From Bdellovibrionales bacterium CG10_big_fil_rev_8_21_14_0_10_45_34 (GTDB lineage: Bacteria > Bdellovibrionota > Bdellovibrionia > Bdellovibrionales > 1-14-0-10-45-34): a DNA stretch of 64,000 nt. This document shows positions 35,398 through 45,123 of this stretch, piece after piece. Made by a program: the position numbers and the translations under genes. Where the stretch lies: positions 103,126 through 167,125 of the forward strand of contig PEZS01000002.1 in NCBI GenBank assembly GCA_002778785.1, written 5' to 3'. The notes beneath the pieces were generated by a model, which saw only the letters and a list, made by a program, of their open reading frames with translations, ran no database searches and was not told where the DNA came from. Position 1 is the stretch's first letter, and each line of letters starts with the position of its first letter.

Positions 35398-35419
35398 TAC
35401 CTTTAGGACCTTTATCAAA

Positions 35420-37501
35420 TTATTGGCGAATACCGAGTTTCTTGAAAAAAGCTTTTTGGTTAGGAACGCGCCCTAAAAATTCTGTGGCAAGGGCTAAAGC
35501 GTCTTTCATCTTTCCAGGCTCAAGAATGTTTTTTCGATAGCTCAAACCCGTTTTCGAATCCAAAAGGCCCGCTTTTTCGAAGCGAGTAAACATGTCAGCC
35601 GCGTAAACCTCCGACCAAATATAGCCGTAGTATCCAGCATCGTATCCACCCATAAGGTGCCCGAATCCTGCCGAAAATGCTCCACCCTTTATCGGATCAA
35701 GACCAATGATCTCTTTGTAGAGCTGGTCATGCACCTTTCGAGAATCGACTGCACCCGAAGCCGTGTGCAAAGTCATATCGAGCGTACCAAGCATCAGTTG
35801 ACGCGTGTAATGATAACCTCGGTTGAAATCACGACCCTGTAGCATTCGCTCTATCAGGTCATCCGGAAGCGACTCCCCTGTTTTGTAGTGACGCGAAATT
35901 TTCTTGAGCATCTGCTTGTCCCAAACCCAGTCTTCGAGCATTTGTGACGGAGCTTCGACAAAATCGCGTGCCACAGATGTGCCAGAAAGACTTGCATATG
36001 GTGCCCGAGTCAACGTTTGGTGCATAATGTGTCCAAATTCGTGAAAAAAAGTTTCCACTTCATCATGGCTTAAGAGTGAGGGGCGGTCTTTTGAGGGCGG
36101 AGTGAAGTTTGTTACCATCGCGCTCACAGGCTTATTGTAAACTCCGTCTAAAAGCCTACCGTTAATGAGGGTAAAAGCTGCCGCATGTCCATATTTACCC
36201 TCACGTGGATAAAGATCCGCCATAAAGTACGCTATTGTGCTCTTACTCTCCTTATCTTTGATCCGGTAGAGATCAACTAGTGAACTCCAAACAGCGGCAC
36301 CCTTCACTTTCTCAAATTCAACTCCTAAAAGAGTCGAGTAGATCTCAAATATTCCCTCTACGACTACGTCTTTTGGGAAGTAACTTCGAACGACCTCATC
36401 ATCTATCGAGTACGTCTGTCTTTTGATGCGATTTACATAGAACGCTAAGTCCCACGGTTCAAGCTTCGCCTTAGGATTAGTTGTGTGCTTCCTTTTTTCT
36501 TCAAGCAAAAGATTGAGATCTTTCTGATTGCGAATCGAAAGTTTGGACTTTAAACCGTTGATCATGTTCCAAACGTTCTTCGTGTTTTTGGCCATTCTTT
36601 TTTGAAGGCGATAGTCTGCCCAGGATTTAAAGCCAAGAATCTTAGCTGTTTTCTGCCGAAGTAACAGATTTTCTTCTAATAGCTTGGTATTTTCTACTGC
36701 AGCTCTTGTATTGTAGGTCTCAATCAATTTCTTTCTTATTTGTTCGTCTTCGACGTTTTCCATCGCCGGAATGAAATCAGCGTACTTCATTGTAACGACC
36801 AACTTGCCATCGCGCTTTTCGAGCCGTGACATGACAGATTCGGGCAAGCCTTTCAGCTCCTCGGCACTTAAGAGAACGAATGAGGTGTCGTTGTTGAGGT
36901 TTTTTGAAAACTCGTTACTCTTGGAGCTCATTTCTTTCATCAGTTCGCGCACTTGATCGAGCTTCTCTTGCGGAAGCTTCAAACCGTTCTCTTCAAAAGC
37001 TAGTAGCATTTCTTTGTGCAGTACTTTTTCTTCTTCTTTTCCGGGGACGACGGCCTTCAATGCCGCGTACAACTGAGGGCGGGTAAACACTTCGACGAGA
37101 TACTGAGAAAGCTTCTCTTCACAGGCTCCCGAATCTTCTCGTAGCTGCGAATTGGGAGTTACGTACTTCATGAAGGTGAGCCCGGCAGTTTCATCCGACA
37201 ACTCAGAAAGTGCTAACTCGAAGGCAAGCTGGGTGTTAGCGAAATTTCTCTCTGACGCTCCCCTAGATGCGATAGACTTCAGCGCACCTTCGGCCTTAGT
37301 CATGGATTCTTCGCACTCTTTAACAAGAGTACCTTTTTTATAGTTCGAAGGTGCCGACTGATAGGCAATAAGAGTCGACTCTGTATCATTGGCGGCAACG
37401 TCACCTTCTGTAACATGCTTTGTTGTTGAGCATCCAGAGAGGGCCAATGCCAATACTGAAAAGACAAATTTGGTAAAAGTAGATGGCTTAAAGTTCTTCA
37501 C
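35420..37501 (-). CDS. M3-family metallopeptidase lipoprotein
   Basis: Thimet-oligopeptidase-family (M3) zinc peptidase anchored to a membrane. The GTG at 37501 has AGGAG six bases upstream and begins MKNFKPS-like; a lipoprotein signal ends at LALSGC. The zinc motif is HEFGH in FFHEFGHIMH, with H at about residue 487 of 693, and a downstream EAPSQMLEDW supplies the third ligand. The frame opens upstream to 37591 but lacks a ribosome binding site. M3 enzymes degrade short peptides; a lipoprotein form would act in the periplasm. It lies 112 bp downstream of icmF on the same strand. Confidence 0.88.
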   Translation of the reverse strand: MKNFKPSTFTKFVFSVLALALSGCSTTKHVTEGDVAANDTESTLIAYQSAPSNYKKGTLVKECEESMTKAEGALKSIASRGASERNFANTQLAFELALSELSDETAGLTFMKYVTPNSQLREDSGACEEKLSQYLVEVFTRPQLYAALKAVVPGKEEEKVLHKEMLLAFEENGLKLPQEKLDQVRELMKEMSSKSNEFSKNLNNDTSFVLLSAEELKGLPESVMSRLEKRDGKLVVTMKYADFIPAMENVEDEQIRKKLIETYNTRAAVENTKLLEENLLLRQKTAKILGFKSWADYRLQKRMAKNTKNVWNMINGLKSKLSIRNQKDLNLLLEEKRKHTTNPKAKLEPWDLAFYVNRIKRQTYSIDDEVVRSYFPKDVVVEGIFEIYSTLLGVEFEKVKGAAVWSSLVDLYRIKDKESKSTIAYFMADLYPREGKYGHAAAFTLINGRLLDGVYNKPVSAMVTNFTPPSKDRPSLLSHDEVETFFHEFGHIMHQTLTRAPYASLSGTSVARDFVEAPSQMLEDWVWDKQMLKKISRHYKTGESLPDDLIERMLQGRDFNRGYHYTRQLMLGTLDMTLHTASGAVDSRKVHDQLYKEIIGLDPIKGGAFSAGFGHLMGGYDAGYYGYIWSEVYAADMFTRFEKAGLLDSKTGLSYRKNILEPGKMKDALALATEFLGRVPNQKAFFKKLGIRQ

Positions 37502-37613
37502 AATGTTCTCCTGATTAAAACGAAATAGAAAAGTGAATAGACCAGGAGCTGATGCCATTTCGCCCAAACTACTGCGCAAACGAAATGGCAACAGCCCCTA
37601 GATTTTATCTATT

Positions 37614-40600
37614 TTAGACGTTACGCCTGTATTTGCCACCCACTTCATAAAGGGCGCCAGTCATCTGACCTAAGGTGCAGTACCTGGATGCGCTCATAAG
37701 TGCCGCAAAGACGTTGTTGCCAGCGAGCGCTGCTGATTTAAGATCATTAAGAGCTTTATCTGCCAACTGAGAATCTCTACTTTGGACCTGCTGGGCTTGC
37801 TTAAGTTGACGCATCTTTTCTTCACCTGTTGCCCTTGCGAGTTCAATTTTTGGCGCCACATAACCTTGTTGAAGAGTTTTCGGATCTATAAAAGTGTTAA
37901 CACCAATGATGGGTAATTCACCTGTGTGCTTCAGGCGTTCGTAGTAAAGCGATTCATCCTGAATCTGCCCTCTTTGATACTGAGTCTCCATAGCCCCAAG
38001 CACTCCACCTCTTTCGTTAATTCGTAAGAACTCAGTGAGCACGGCCTCTTCTACTAAGTCCGTTAGTTCTTCAAAGAAGTAACTACCCTGATTGGGGTTC
38101 TCGTTTTTCGTCGTGCCAAACTCCCTGTTGATAATCATTTGAATCGCCATTGCTCGCCTAACCGATTCTTCAGTAGGAGTTGTGATAGCCTCATCATACG
38201 CATTTGTGTGCAAACTGTTGCAGTGATCGTAAACGGCTAAAAGTGCCTGGAGCGTAGTTCGAATGTCGTTGAAATCAATTTCTTGTGCGTGGAGCGAGCG
38301 CCCCGAAGTCTGAATATGATATTTGAGTTTCTGAGACCTTTCACTCGCACCATAGAGTTCACGCATAGCAACGGCCCAAATCCTGCGTGCCACTCTTCCC
38401 ATCACAGAATATTCCGGGTCAAGTCCGTTACTAAAGAAGAAACTTAGGTTTGGCGCAAAATCGTCAATCTTCATTCCGCGAGACAAATAGTACTCCACAT
38501 AGGTGAATCCATTGGCCAACGTGAACGCTAATTGGGAAATCGGGTTAGCTCCCGCCTCTGCAATATGATAGCCTGATATACTGACTGAATAAAAATTTCG
38601 CACTTTATGATCGATAAAATATTCTTGCACGTCGCCCATCATCTTTAGAGCGAAATCTGTAGAGAAAATACAAGTGTTCTGGGCCTGATCTTCTTTGAGA
38701 ATATCCGCCTGCACAGTTCCACGAACCTGCGACAGGGTCGAAGCTTTTACTGCATCGTACTCTGTGTTCGTTAGTTCTCTGTTCAATGATTTCTTTTTAA
38801 GATCGATTTGCTGATCAATCGCCGTGTTCAAAAAATAGGCTAAGATCATTGGCGCAGGGCCGTTTATCGTCATACTAACGCTTGTGCTAGGGGAACAAAG
38901 ATCGAAACCTGCGTAAAGAATCTTCATATCCTCAAGGCAACAAATACTCACACCGCTCTCACCAACTTTGCCGTAAATATCGGGACGCACAGCCGGATCT
39001 TCACCGTAGAGAGTTACGCTATCAAAAGCAGTCGATAATCTCTTCGCCGGATCATGAGCACTCAAAAAGTGAAATCGACGATTCGTTCGTGCTGGATCAC
39101 CTTCTCCTGCAAACTGCCGCCGAGGCTCCTCCTCGGAACGCTTAAGCACAAACACGCCCGAAGTAAACGGAAACTCTCCGGGAACATTCTCTAGCCTCAA
39201 ATAGCGAACCTGATCGCCCAGGTTTGTAAGCCTAGGTACGGCCACTCTTTTGACGCGAGTTCCACTTAAACTCGTCGTTGTCAGCGCACTCTTAAATTCT
39301 TTTCCCCGAATGGCGTAAGCAAGCTCGTCACTTTGGTAAGAATCATAAAGTTTCTTATAGTTCGCTCGAAGTTCACTGATGATCCCGCCCTTTTCAGTTT
39401 TCAACAGCTCCGAAAGTTTGCTGTGAATCTTTTCTTCATTTATATGGCCGGCAACACACTCAAACGCTCCAATGTCATTAGCCACCTGAGCCAGCTCTTG
39501 AGTTTCTGACTTGTAACTTCTTACTGATTTAACAATCTCACTGAGATAATTCTGCCTCTCAGGAGGTATGATTGTTTGCTTTTTTGTGCTAGCAAGATTT
39601 TGACGAATTGCTGAACTCAAACCCCATTCTTTAGAAGGGTCGTACTCGGCCAATTTGTCTGAGAGTGCAAAAAACAGTTGGTTAACACCTTGATCATTAA
39701 AATTCGAAGCTTGAGTGAGAAAGACAGGATACCCCTCGCCGTCAGCGTCTGGCGGCAGCTGCCTTGAACGCCGGTACTGCTTTCTCACATCCCTCAAAGC
39801 ATCCTGAGAGCCTTTTCTATCAGCCTTATTGATTGCAATGAGGTCCGCATAGTCGATCATGTCGATCTTTTCTAACTGGCTTTGAGCCCCAAACTCGCTC
39901 GTCATAACGTAAAGTTTGACATCTGCTATGTCGCTAACCGCACTGTCAGCCTGACCGATACCGGAGGTTTCAACTACCAGCAAATCATCAGAAGATTTTT
40001 TCAAAAACTCGATCATCGCAGGCAAACACTTTGCGGTCTCGTTTCCAGACCCCCTGCTAGCAATTGACCTCATATACGTTCGTTCACGCTCTAATGAGTT
40101 CATTCGAATGCGATCACCCAACAGCGACCCACCAGTGCGCTTCTTGGTAGGATCAACGCAAAGCAGAGAGATTTTTTTGTTCGAATAGAGGTTTAAGAAC
40201 CTCTGAGTGATCTCATCTAAAAGAGAAGACTTACCGGCCCCTCCCGTTCCTGTGACACCGAGAACTGGAGGGTTTGCTGATCCTCTCATCGGCAGTTGCT
40301 TCTTTAACCAATCCGGAATTTCTTGACCGAGCTCAATGGCGGTAAGCGCCAGGCCTCTCGCACGATCTTCAATTTTTCGCTGGAAGGTTACTTGATCAAC
40401 AAGTTTCTGCTGATCATCTGCTCGCCATTCTTTAGCCTGAGCAAGCAAATCAAAATCACTGCCCTCAACAACGAGTTGAATCATTCCGTTTAAGCCCAGC
40501 CTGCGACCATCTTCAGGGTGAAAGATCTGATCGATACCGTATGCTTCTAGCTCTTTCTTCTCGTCAGGAACAATGACTCCACCACCGCCTCCGTAAATTT

Positions 40601-40877
40601 TCACATATCCAGCACCAAAGGCTTTGAGCAAGTCTTTCATGTATTTGAAAAACTCCATGTGGCCGCCCTGATAAGAGCTAATACAAACTCCCTGCGCTCC
40701 CTCTTGTAAAATGGTCGTTACGATGTCCATAACCGATCTGTTATGGCCTAAATGAATAACTTCAGCACCTGCATCTTGAATGAGGCGTCTCATAATGTTG
40801 ATGCTGGCATCATGCCCATCAAATAAGCTGGCAGCCGTAACTATTCGAACTGGGTTCTTAAGATTTAGTTTGTTCAT
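37614..40877 (-). CDS. icmF: Fused isobutyryl-CoA mutase IcmF
   Basis: B12-dependent acyl-CoA mutase fused to its own G-protein chaperone, isomerising isobutyryl- and butyryl-CoA. Order: an N-terminal cobalamin-binding domain (about 1-140) with FDGHDASINIM, a MeaB-like GTPase (about 180-420) with TGTGGAGKSSLLD (P-loop) and INKAD, then the large mutase barrel (about 520-1087), including GPAPMILAYFLNTAIDQQ. Its 1087 residues match IcmF. Its start codon overlaps the stop of the enoyl-CoA hydratase gene by four bases, in an operon with a 3-hydroxyacyl-CoA dehydrogenase, so it belongs to short-chain or branched acyl-CoA metabolism. Confidence 0.95.
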   Translation of the reverse strand: MNKLNLKNPVRIVTAASLFDGHDASINIMRRLIQDAGAEVIHLGHNRSVMDIVTTILQEGAQGVCISSYQGGHMEFFKYMKDLLKAFGAGYVKIYGGGGGVIVPDEKKELEAYGIDQIFHPEDGRRLGLNGMIQLVVEGSDFDLLAQAKEWRADDQQKLVDQVTFQRKIEDRARGLALTAIELGQEIPDWLKKQLPMRGSANPPVLGVTGTGGAGKSSLLDEITQRFLNLYSNKKISLLCVDPTKKRTGGSLLGDRIRMNSLERERTYMRSIASRGSGNETAKCLPAMIEFLKKSSDDLLVVETSGIGQADSAVSDIADVKLYVMTSEFGAQSQLEKIDMIDYADLIAINKADRKGSQDALRDVRKQYRRSRQLPPDADGEGYPVFLTQASNFNDQGVNQLFFALSDKLAEYDPSKEWGLSSAIRQNLASTKKQTIIPPERQNYLSEIVKSVRSYKSETQELAQVANDIGAFECVAGHINEEKIHSKLSELLKTEKGGIISELRANYKKLYDSYQSDELAYAIRGKEFKSALTTTSLSGTRVKRVAVPRLTNLGDQVRYLRLENVPGEFPFTSGVFVLKRSEEEPRRQFAGEGDPARTNRRFHFLSAHDPAKRLSTAFDSVTLYGEDPAVRPDIYGKVGESGVSICCLEDMKILYAGFDLCSPSTSVSMTINGPAPMILAYFLNTAIDQQIDLKKKSLNRELTNTEYDAVKASTLSQVRGTVQADILKEDQAQNTCIFSTDFALKMMGDVQEYFIDHKVRNFYSVSISGYHIAEAGANPISQLAFTLANGFTYVEYYLSRGMKIDDFAPNLSFFFSNGLDPEYSVMGRVARRIWAVAMRELYGASERSQKLKYHIQTSGRSLHAQEIDFNDIRTTLQALLAVYDHCNSLHTNAYDEAITTPTEESVRRAMAIQMIINREFGTTKNENPNQGSYFFEELTDLVEEAVLTEFLRINERGGVLGAMETQYQRGQIQDESLYYERLKHTGELPIIGVNTFIDPKTLQQGYVAPKIELARATGEEKMRQLKQAQQVQSRDSQLADKALNDLKSAALAGNNVFAALMSASRYCTLGQMTGALYEVGGKYRRNV

Positions 40878-41656
40878 TTTCCGACAAAGTGGGCAGGGCG
40901 TTTTTCCATAAATGCGGCAGTCCCCTCTTTGGAATCTTGGGTTCTAAAGAGATCTCCAAAAGCGGTTCTTTCAAGTATAAATCCCTCGTCAATCGGTAGA
41001 TCTAAACCGATACGAATGGATTCCTTTGCTGCCGCAATGGCCTTTGGTCCCCGAGAAGAGATCATTTTTGCAAGTTCCATACAAGTTCCGATAAGCTCTG
41101 ATGGCTCCACGACATCGTTCACAAGTCCATATTGTAGTGCTCTGTCGGCATCATAATGTTTACCTGTAAAAATCATTTCGCTGGCGCGTGCGGCTCCCAA
41201 CTTTCGAGGAGCCCTTTGAGTTCCACCAAAAGCAGGTATGATCCCTAATGAAACTTCAGGAAGACCGAACTTAGCATTCTTGCTGGCAATAATAAAATCG
41301 CAAGCCAGCGCGAGCTCACATCCGCCTCCTAGCGCAAATCCGTTCACCGCCGCAATAACCACCATCGGGAGCGTCTCTAATCTTCGAAAGACTTTTTGGC
41401 CTTTCTCAGAAAAAGATTTGGCGGCCGACGGATCTAACGACGACATTTCTTTGATGTCAGCTCCGGCAACAAATGCCTTATCGCCTTCTCCGGTAAGAAT
41501 AAGGCAGCGCAAATCTTGCTCTCTTTCTATGTGATTGAGCATTTCATTGAGCTCATCAAGAAGCTGGTTATTGAGAGCATTGAGTGCTTTTGGCCGGTTT
41601 AGAGTTAATAGCCCAATACACTCGTTGATTTCAAATTTTAAACACTCAGTTTGCAC
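40874..41656 (-). CDS. Enoyl-CoA hydratase/isomerase (crotonase family)
   Basis: Crotonase-fold hydratase of about 260 residues. The oxyanion-hole blocks are AFVAGADIKEM and ALGGGCELALACD, with a catalytic Glu in GLPEVSLGIIPAFGGTQ. I place the start at a GTG at 41656, with GGGGG five bases before it, which gives the normal 258-261 residues; the open frame reaches 41731 but those codons overlap the end of the dehydrogenase gene. It adds water across the double bond of a 2-enoyl-CoA. The gene lies between the dehydrogenase and icmF in one operon. Confidence 0.9.
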   Translation of the reverse strand: MQTECLKFEINECIGLLTLNRPKALNALNNQLLDELNEMLNHIEREQDLRCLILTGEGDKAFVAGADIKEMSSLDPSAAKSFSEKGQKVFRRLETLPMVVIAAVNGFALGGGCELALACDFIIASKNAKFGLPEVSLGIIPAFGGTQRAPRKLGAARASEMIFTGKHYDADRALQYGLVNDVVEPSELIGTCMELAKMISSRGPKAIAAAKESIRIGLDLPIDEGFILERTAFGDLFRTQDSKEGTAAFMEKRPAHFVGK

Positions 41657-42524
41657 GAGCACCCCCACCATTTTGATCATAATTATAAAACCCGCGCCCC
41701 GTCTTTTTACCGAGCCATCCTGCTTCAACATATTTTACTAGCAGCGGACACGGTCGATACTTTGAGTCACCAAGTCCATCATAGAGAACATTCATAATCG
41801 CCAAACAAGTATCAAGTCCGATAAAGTCTGCGAGTGTCAGTGGACCCATTGGTTGATTCGTCCCAAGCTTCATCGCTTGATCGATGTCGGAAACAGAGCC
41901 AATTCCCTCATAGAGTGTGTAAACTGCCTCGTTGATCATCGGCATGAGAATACGATTGACGATAAAACCCGGGAAATCTTTTGCCTCAACAAATGTCTTA
42001 CCCATTGCTTCTGCAACTCGTCGAACTTGAGCAAACGTTTCTTGTGAAGTTTGTAATCCTTGAATACCTTCGACTAATTTCATCAAAGGAACTGGATTCA
42101 TAAAATGCATTCCCGCCACGAGTTCTGGTCGACGAGTTGCTGCTGCTATCTTCGTGATCGAGATCGATGAAGTGTTAGTACACAAAATCGCATCTTTTTT
42201 GACGATCTCATCCAAGTTTCTAAATATCTTCAGCTTAAGGTCGATGTTCTCCGTGGCTGCTTCGACAATAAAATCGCAATCCAACAATGTGTTAAGGTCT
42301 GTCGACCAAGAAATGCGACTTTGTACGACTGCCGCGTCTTCGGAACTTAAAATTTCCTTCTTTACTAGGCGGGCCAAACTACTCTGAACAGCCTGTTTGC
42401 CTTTTTCTAAACTTTCAGAGGTAATGTCGTAAACTTGAGTGCGCCAACCTGTTTGTGCACTCACTTGTGCGATGCCGCTTCCCATCTGACCTGCGCCAAC
42501 AATTCCGAACTTTGCTACCGACAT
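41646..42524 (-). CDS. hbd: 3-hydroxybutyryl-CoA dehydrogenase
   Basis: NAD(P)-dependent 3-hydroxyacyl-CoA dehydrogenase acting on short chains. The Rossmann motif is GIVGAGQMGSG. NTSSISITKIAAATRRP and HFMNPVPLMKLVE carry the catalytic His, and the C-terminal helical domain ends in KTGRGFYNYD. 292 residues is the Hbd length. GGAGG six bases before the ATG is a good ribosome binding site. It is the first gene of the hbd/crotonase/icmF operon; it overlaps the crotonase start by 11 bases. Confidence 0.94.
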   Translation of the reverse strand: MSVAKFGIVGAGQMGSGIAQVSAQTGWRTQVYDITSESLEKGKQAVQSSLARLVKKEILSSEDAAVVQSRISWSTDLNTLLDCDFIVEAATENIDLKLKIFRNLDEIVKKDAILCTNTSSISITKIAAATRRPELVAGMHFMNPVPLMKLVEGIQGLQTSQETFAQVRRVAEAMGKTFVEAKDFPGFIVNRILMPMINEAVYTLYEGIGSVSDIDQAMKLGTNQPMGPLTLADFIGLDTCLAIMNVLYDGLGDSKYRPCPLLVKYVEAGWLGKKTGRGFYNYDQNGGGARAN

Positions 42525-42615
42525 TATTCCTCCAGCGATCCTACACTAGCACTATTGAAATAAGGAGCAAGCTTCGTCGCCCCGCCAACTAAGAGTCGAT
42601 GAGGATTTGAAGGTG

Positions 42616-44352
42616 CTAATCGATCCAAGGCACGCTTGAAAAGCGCCACTCTACTCTTAACTCGTCATCCACTTGCTCGATGGGACTAGACCAGCGACGA
42701 ATAGCCCACAGGTGGATGGCCGACATCCTTTCATCTAAGGACCATCGAAATCCAAACGTAGACTCCTCATCTTGCCGAGACGGAGATTTCATTGTGTCAA
42801 AACGGGCTATTAGATCGAGTTCTGAAAACAATCGGTGAAAGACGTCGATGTGGCCCGATGTTATTGAACCACTTCCCAAATACAAATCATCCGACTCGCC
42901 GTAATGGAATTGACCCGCAAACCCGACACCTTTAATTCTTGTCCTCAGAACGGCAAGTGCAGAGCGAATTTTTGTTCGACGAGAGAGCTGAGTGCTGTCT
43001 CCGTAAACGCCCGATACAAAACCTATAAATCCAAATCTATCTCGCCAGCCTAGCGTGGAGGCTAGTAAATAGCGATTATCTTGAGGGGAGTCAGTCACGC
43101 CCTCGAACACGGCAGTTTGTGTCCATATGCCTGCTGAGGGTTCAAAAGAGTAGGAGGCTCCCTGACTCCGTAAAGGAACGAGCCCACTTTGGTAAATAAG
43201 CGACCGCGGAAAGTAGAGATCTCGCTCGTGAAAAATAGATTCATCCCCATGATAAATCGGAATCTGACCGACAGAAATCTTACCCAATGAGGTCTCTGTG
43301 TGAGCGAAGGCCTCAATAATTCCAAACTCCTGATGGCTCGGAGCAGGAGCCGTAGCAGAGTCTCTCTGTAGAAAACTTGAATCTAGCGGATCAATTAATC
43401 GTGGACCGCCAGCACTCAGTTTTACGCCCCACTGAAGCGCCGGCGAAAGCTCTAGATCCACACGAGATGGTCCAAAATAAAAGCCGCTAAGAGTTTTTTC
43501 TTCAGACAACCGAAACTGAGGTGCAAGAAGCGCCGACATCTCTTTAGTTGTCTCAGCTTGACCTCTTACTGAGTAACCTGAAAACCCAGCCGCCCAAAAA
43601 CACAACAGCAGAGATGGCGCACTTTTTTTGAGTTCGTTAAGTGCCACGATCATTCTCTCTCTCACGCGATTCTTCAGATCCCGCCTGCCATCGTCGGTAT
43701 ATCCTTCGGTTGACTCGCTTTGAAGAATTCGCATTTTTACGGTGTGGACGGCTCTCGTTGAGAGCCGAATACCTCGTGGTGGCAGCACGCTGCTAACACC
43801 ATGCAAGACAACGGGAACAACTGGGCACTTCGCTTGAGCAGCCAAAACAAAAGGACCGCTTTTAAATGCCCCAATTTGTTCTTGCATCTGGCGGGTTCCT
43901 TCGGGGGCGAGTATAAAACACTCACCTCGCTTTACTCTTTCTCGCGCACTTTCGTAAACGGCAAGTACATCTTTGAGGTTATTTCTTGCGATCGGCAAAG
44001 CCCCCGCCACCCTCATAGCTTTGGAGAATATGGGTATTTTAAAAAGTTCAATTTTAGCCCCGAAACGAATTTTCTTGGGAATTCCCTTATGGCACACAGG
44101 GATATCAAGCAGCGATGTATGGTTGAATACGAATATGCAGCCGCCGTCCGGAAGAGGAGCCTCAAAACTCACATCTAGTTTCACGCGAGCGATTTTGAGG
44201 AGTCCCTTGGACCAATTCTGCACCAAAGACTCTCGCATCTCAGAGCGGCCCAATAGTGCTTCAATGACTGCTGAAGCAGAAATAATTAATGTCCAACCAC
44301 CCAGTGCGGCGAGACGAAAATAAGACCAAATACGACCCACGATGTTCCTCAA
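42616..44352 (-). CDS. PlsC-like acyltransferase fused to a beta-barrel-like domain
   Basis: Residues 1-240 are a 1-acylglycerol-3-phosphate acyltransferase domain: an N-terminal membrane segment, the HX4D motif in FNHTSLLD, and EGTR in APEGTRQ. The rest (about 260-578) is beta-rich and alternating, like an outer-membrane barrel or porin, and begins with a signal-peptide-like stretch: SAPSLLLCFWAAGFSG then a small-residue end RGQA. An in-frame ATG at residue 234 (43653) has a purine-rich GAGAGAGAG before it, so the second half might be translated on its own and exported. As one chain the topology is hard to understand. It follows the phosphorylase gene by 13 bases. Confidence 0.8.
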   Translation of the reverse strand: MRNIVGRIWSYFRLAALGGWTLIISASAVIEALLGRSEMRESLVQNWSKGLLKIARVKLDVSFEAPLPDGGCIFVFNHTSLLDIPVCHKGIPKKIRFGAKIELFKIPIFSKAMRVAGALPIARNNLKDVLAVYESARERVKRGECFILAPEGTRQMQEQIGAFKSGPFVLAAQAKCPVVPVVLHGVSSVLPPRGIRLSTRAVHTVKMRILQSESTEGYTDDGRRDLKNRVRERMIVALNELKKSAPSLLLCFWAAGFSGYSVRGQAETTKEMSALLAPQFRLSEEKTLSGFYFGPSRVDLELSPALQWGVKLSAGGPRLIDPLDSSFLQRDSATAPAPSHQEFGIIEAFAHTETSLGKISVGQIPIYHGDESIFHERDLYFPRSLIYQSGLVPLRSQGASYSFEPSAGIWTQTAVFEGVTDSPQDNRYLLASTLGWRDRFGFIGFVSGVYGDSTQLSRRTKIRSALAVLRTRIKGVGFAGQFHYGESDDLYLGSGSITSGHIDVFHRLFSELDLIARFDTMKSPSRQDEESTFGFRWSLDERMSAIHLWAIRRWSSPIEQVDDELRVEWRFSSVPWID

Positions 44353-44365
44353 AAAATAGACTTAA

Positions 44366-45121
44366 TCACAACCCTACGTTCTTGAGCAATACATCAACAA
44401 CAACGGGAAGAGTCTTTTTCAAAACTGGCGCAGCACGTTTAAGATTGTTCTTGAGATTCTTCTGTAGAGCGCCCCCTTGTTTACTCACCTCAGCCATGGG
44501 GTAGTGAAGACCATCTTGAGTTGCAACGGCCTTAGAATTTATGTCGGGAAGAGCCGTTCGCGAGTCATCTAAGATGGCTTTGACAACTACCACTGAGATT
44601 TTATGTCGCCTGAGCGCTCTTACAAGCGGGAAGACCTCCATATCGACAGCCTCTGCGCCCGTGCTTCTAAATAGGTTAATTTTATCCTCTGGCGACTGAA
44701 CTACTTTTTCGGCGGTGACAAGCGGACCAACTCGGTAAGTAATGCCCTCTTTTAATAGTGAGCGACCGAGCTCGTCACATAGCTCCATGTCAAGATGAAG
44801 ATCAACAGGTCCTTCTTTGCGAACCGCGTCCTCTGCAATAACTCTTTCAGGAATAAAAACATCTCCAAGCCGAAGCGTTGGTCTTAAACCTCCGCAATAT
44901 CCGAATACGAGAGCGTGATCCACCGCGAGATTTGCAAATAGACTCTGATTTATTTCGAACTTCTTGAGAGCCAGTTCGTGGCCCATTCCCAATTCCCAAA
45001 GTAAAACTTCGTGACCAGAGTCGTGAGTGCCACGCCAAATTTTATCCTGATCTTTCTTAAGATCGTAGACTTCGAGGACAACTTCGGTTTCGGGCCTAAT
45101 AGCAGTTAAAATAAGGATCAT
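44366..45121 (-). CDS. Nucleoside phosphorylase superfamily protein
   Basis: Purine/uridine phosphorylase-fold enzyme (MTA/SAH nucleosidase or hopanoid-associated phosphorylase type). Visible blocks are FGYCGGLRPTLRLGDVFIP and AEAVDMEVFPLVRAL, where DME carries the ribose-binding Glu. 251 residues. The C-terminal 40 residues are a basic amphipathic tail. The substrate is not determined. It sits two bases from the next gene upstream and 13 from the PlsC fusion, so the three genes are one operon. Confidence 0.78.
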   Translation of the reverse strand: MILILTAIRPETEVVLEVYDLKKDQDKIWRGTHDSGHEVLLWELGMGHELALKKFEINQSLFANLAVDHALVFGYCGGLRPTLRLGDVFIPERVIAEDAVRKEGPVDLHLDMELCDELGRSLLKEGITYRVGPLVTAEKVVQSPEDKINLFRSTGAEAVDMEVFPLVRALRRHKISVVVVKAILDDSRTALPDINSKAVATQDGLHYPMAEVSKQGGALQKNLKNNLKRAAPVLKKTLPVVVDVLLKNVGL

Positions 45122-45123
45122 GA

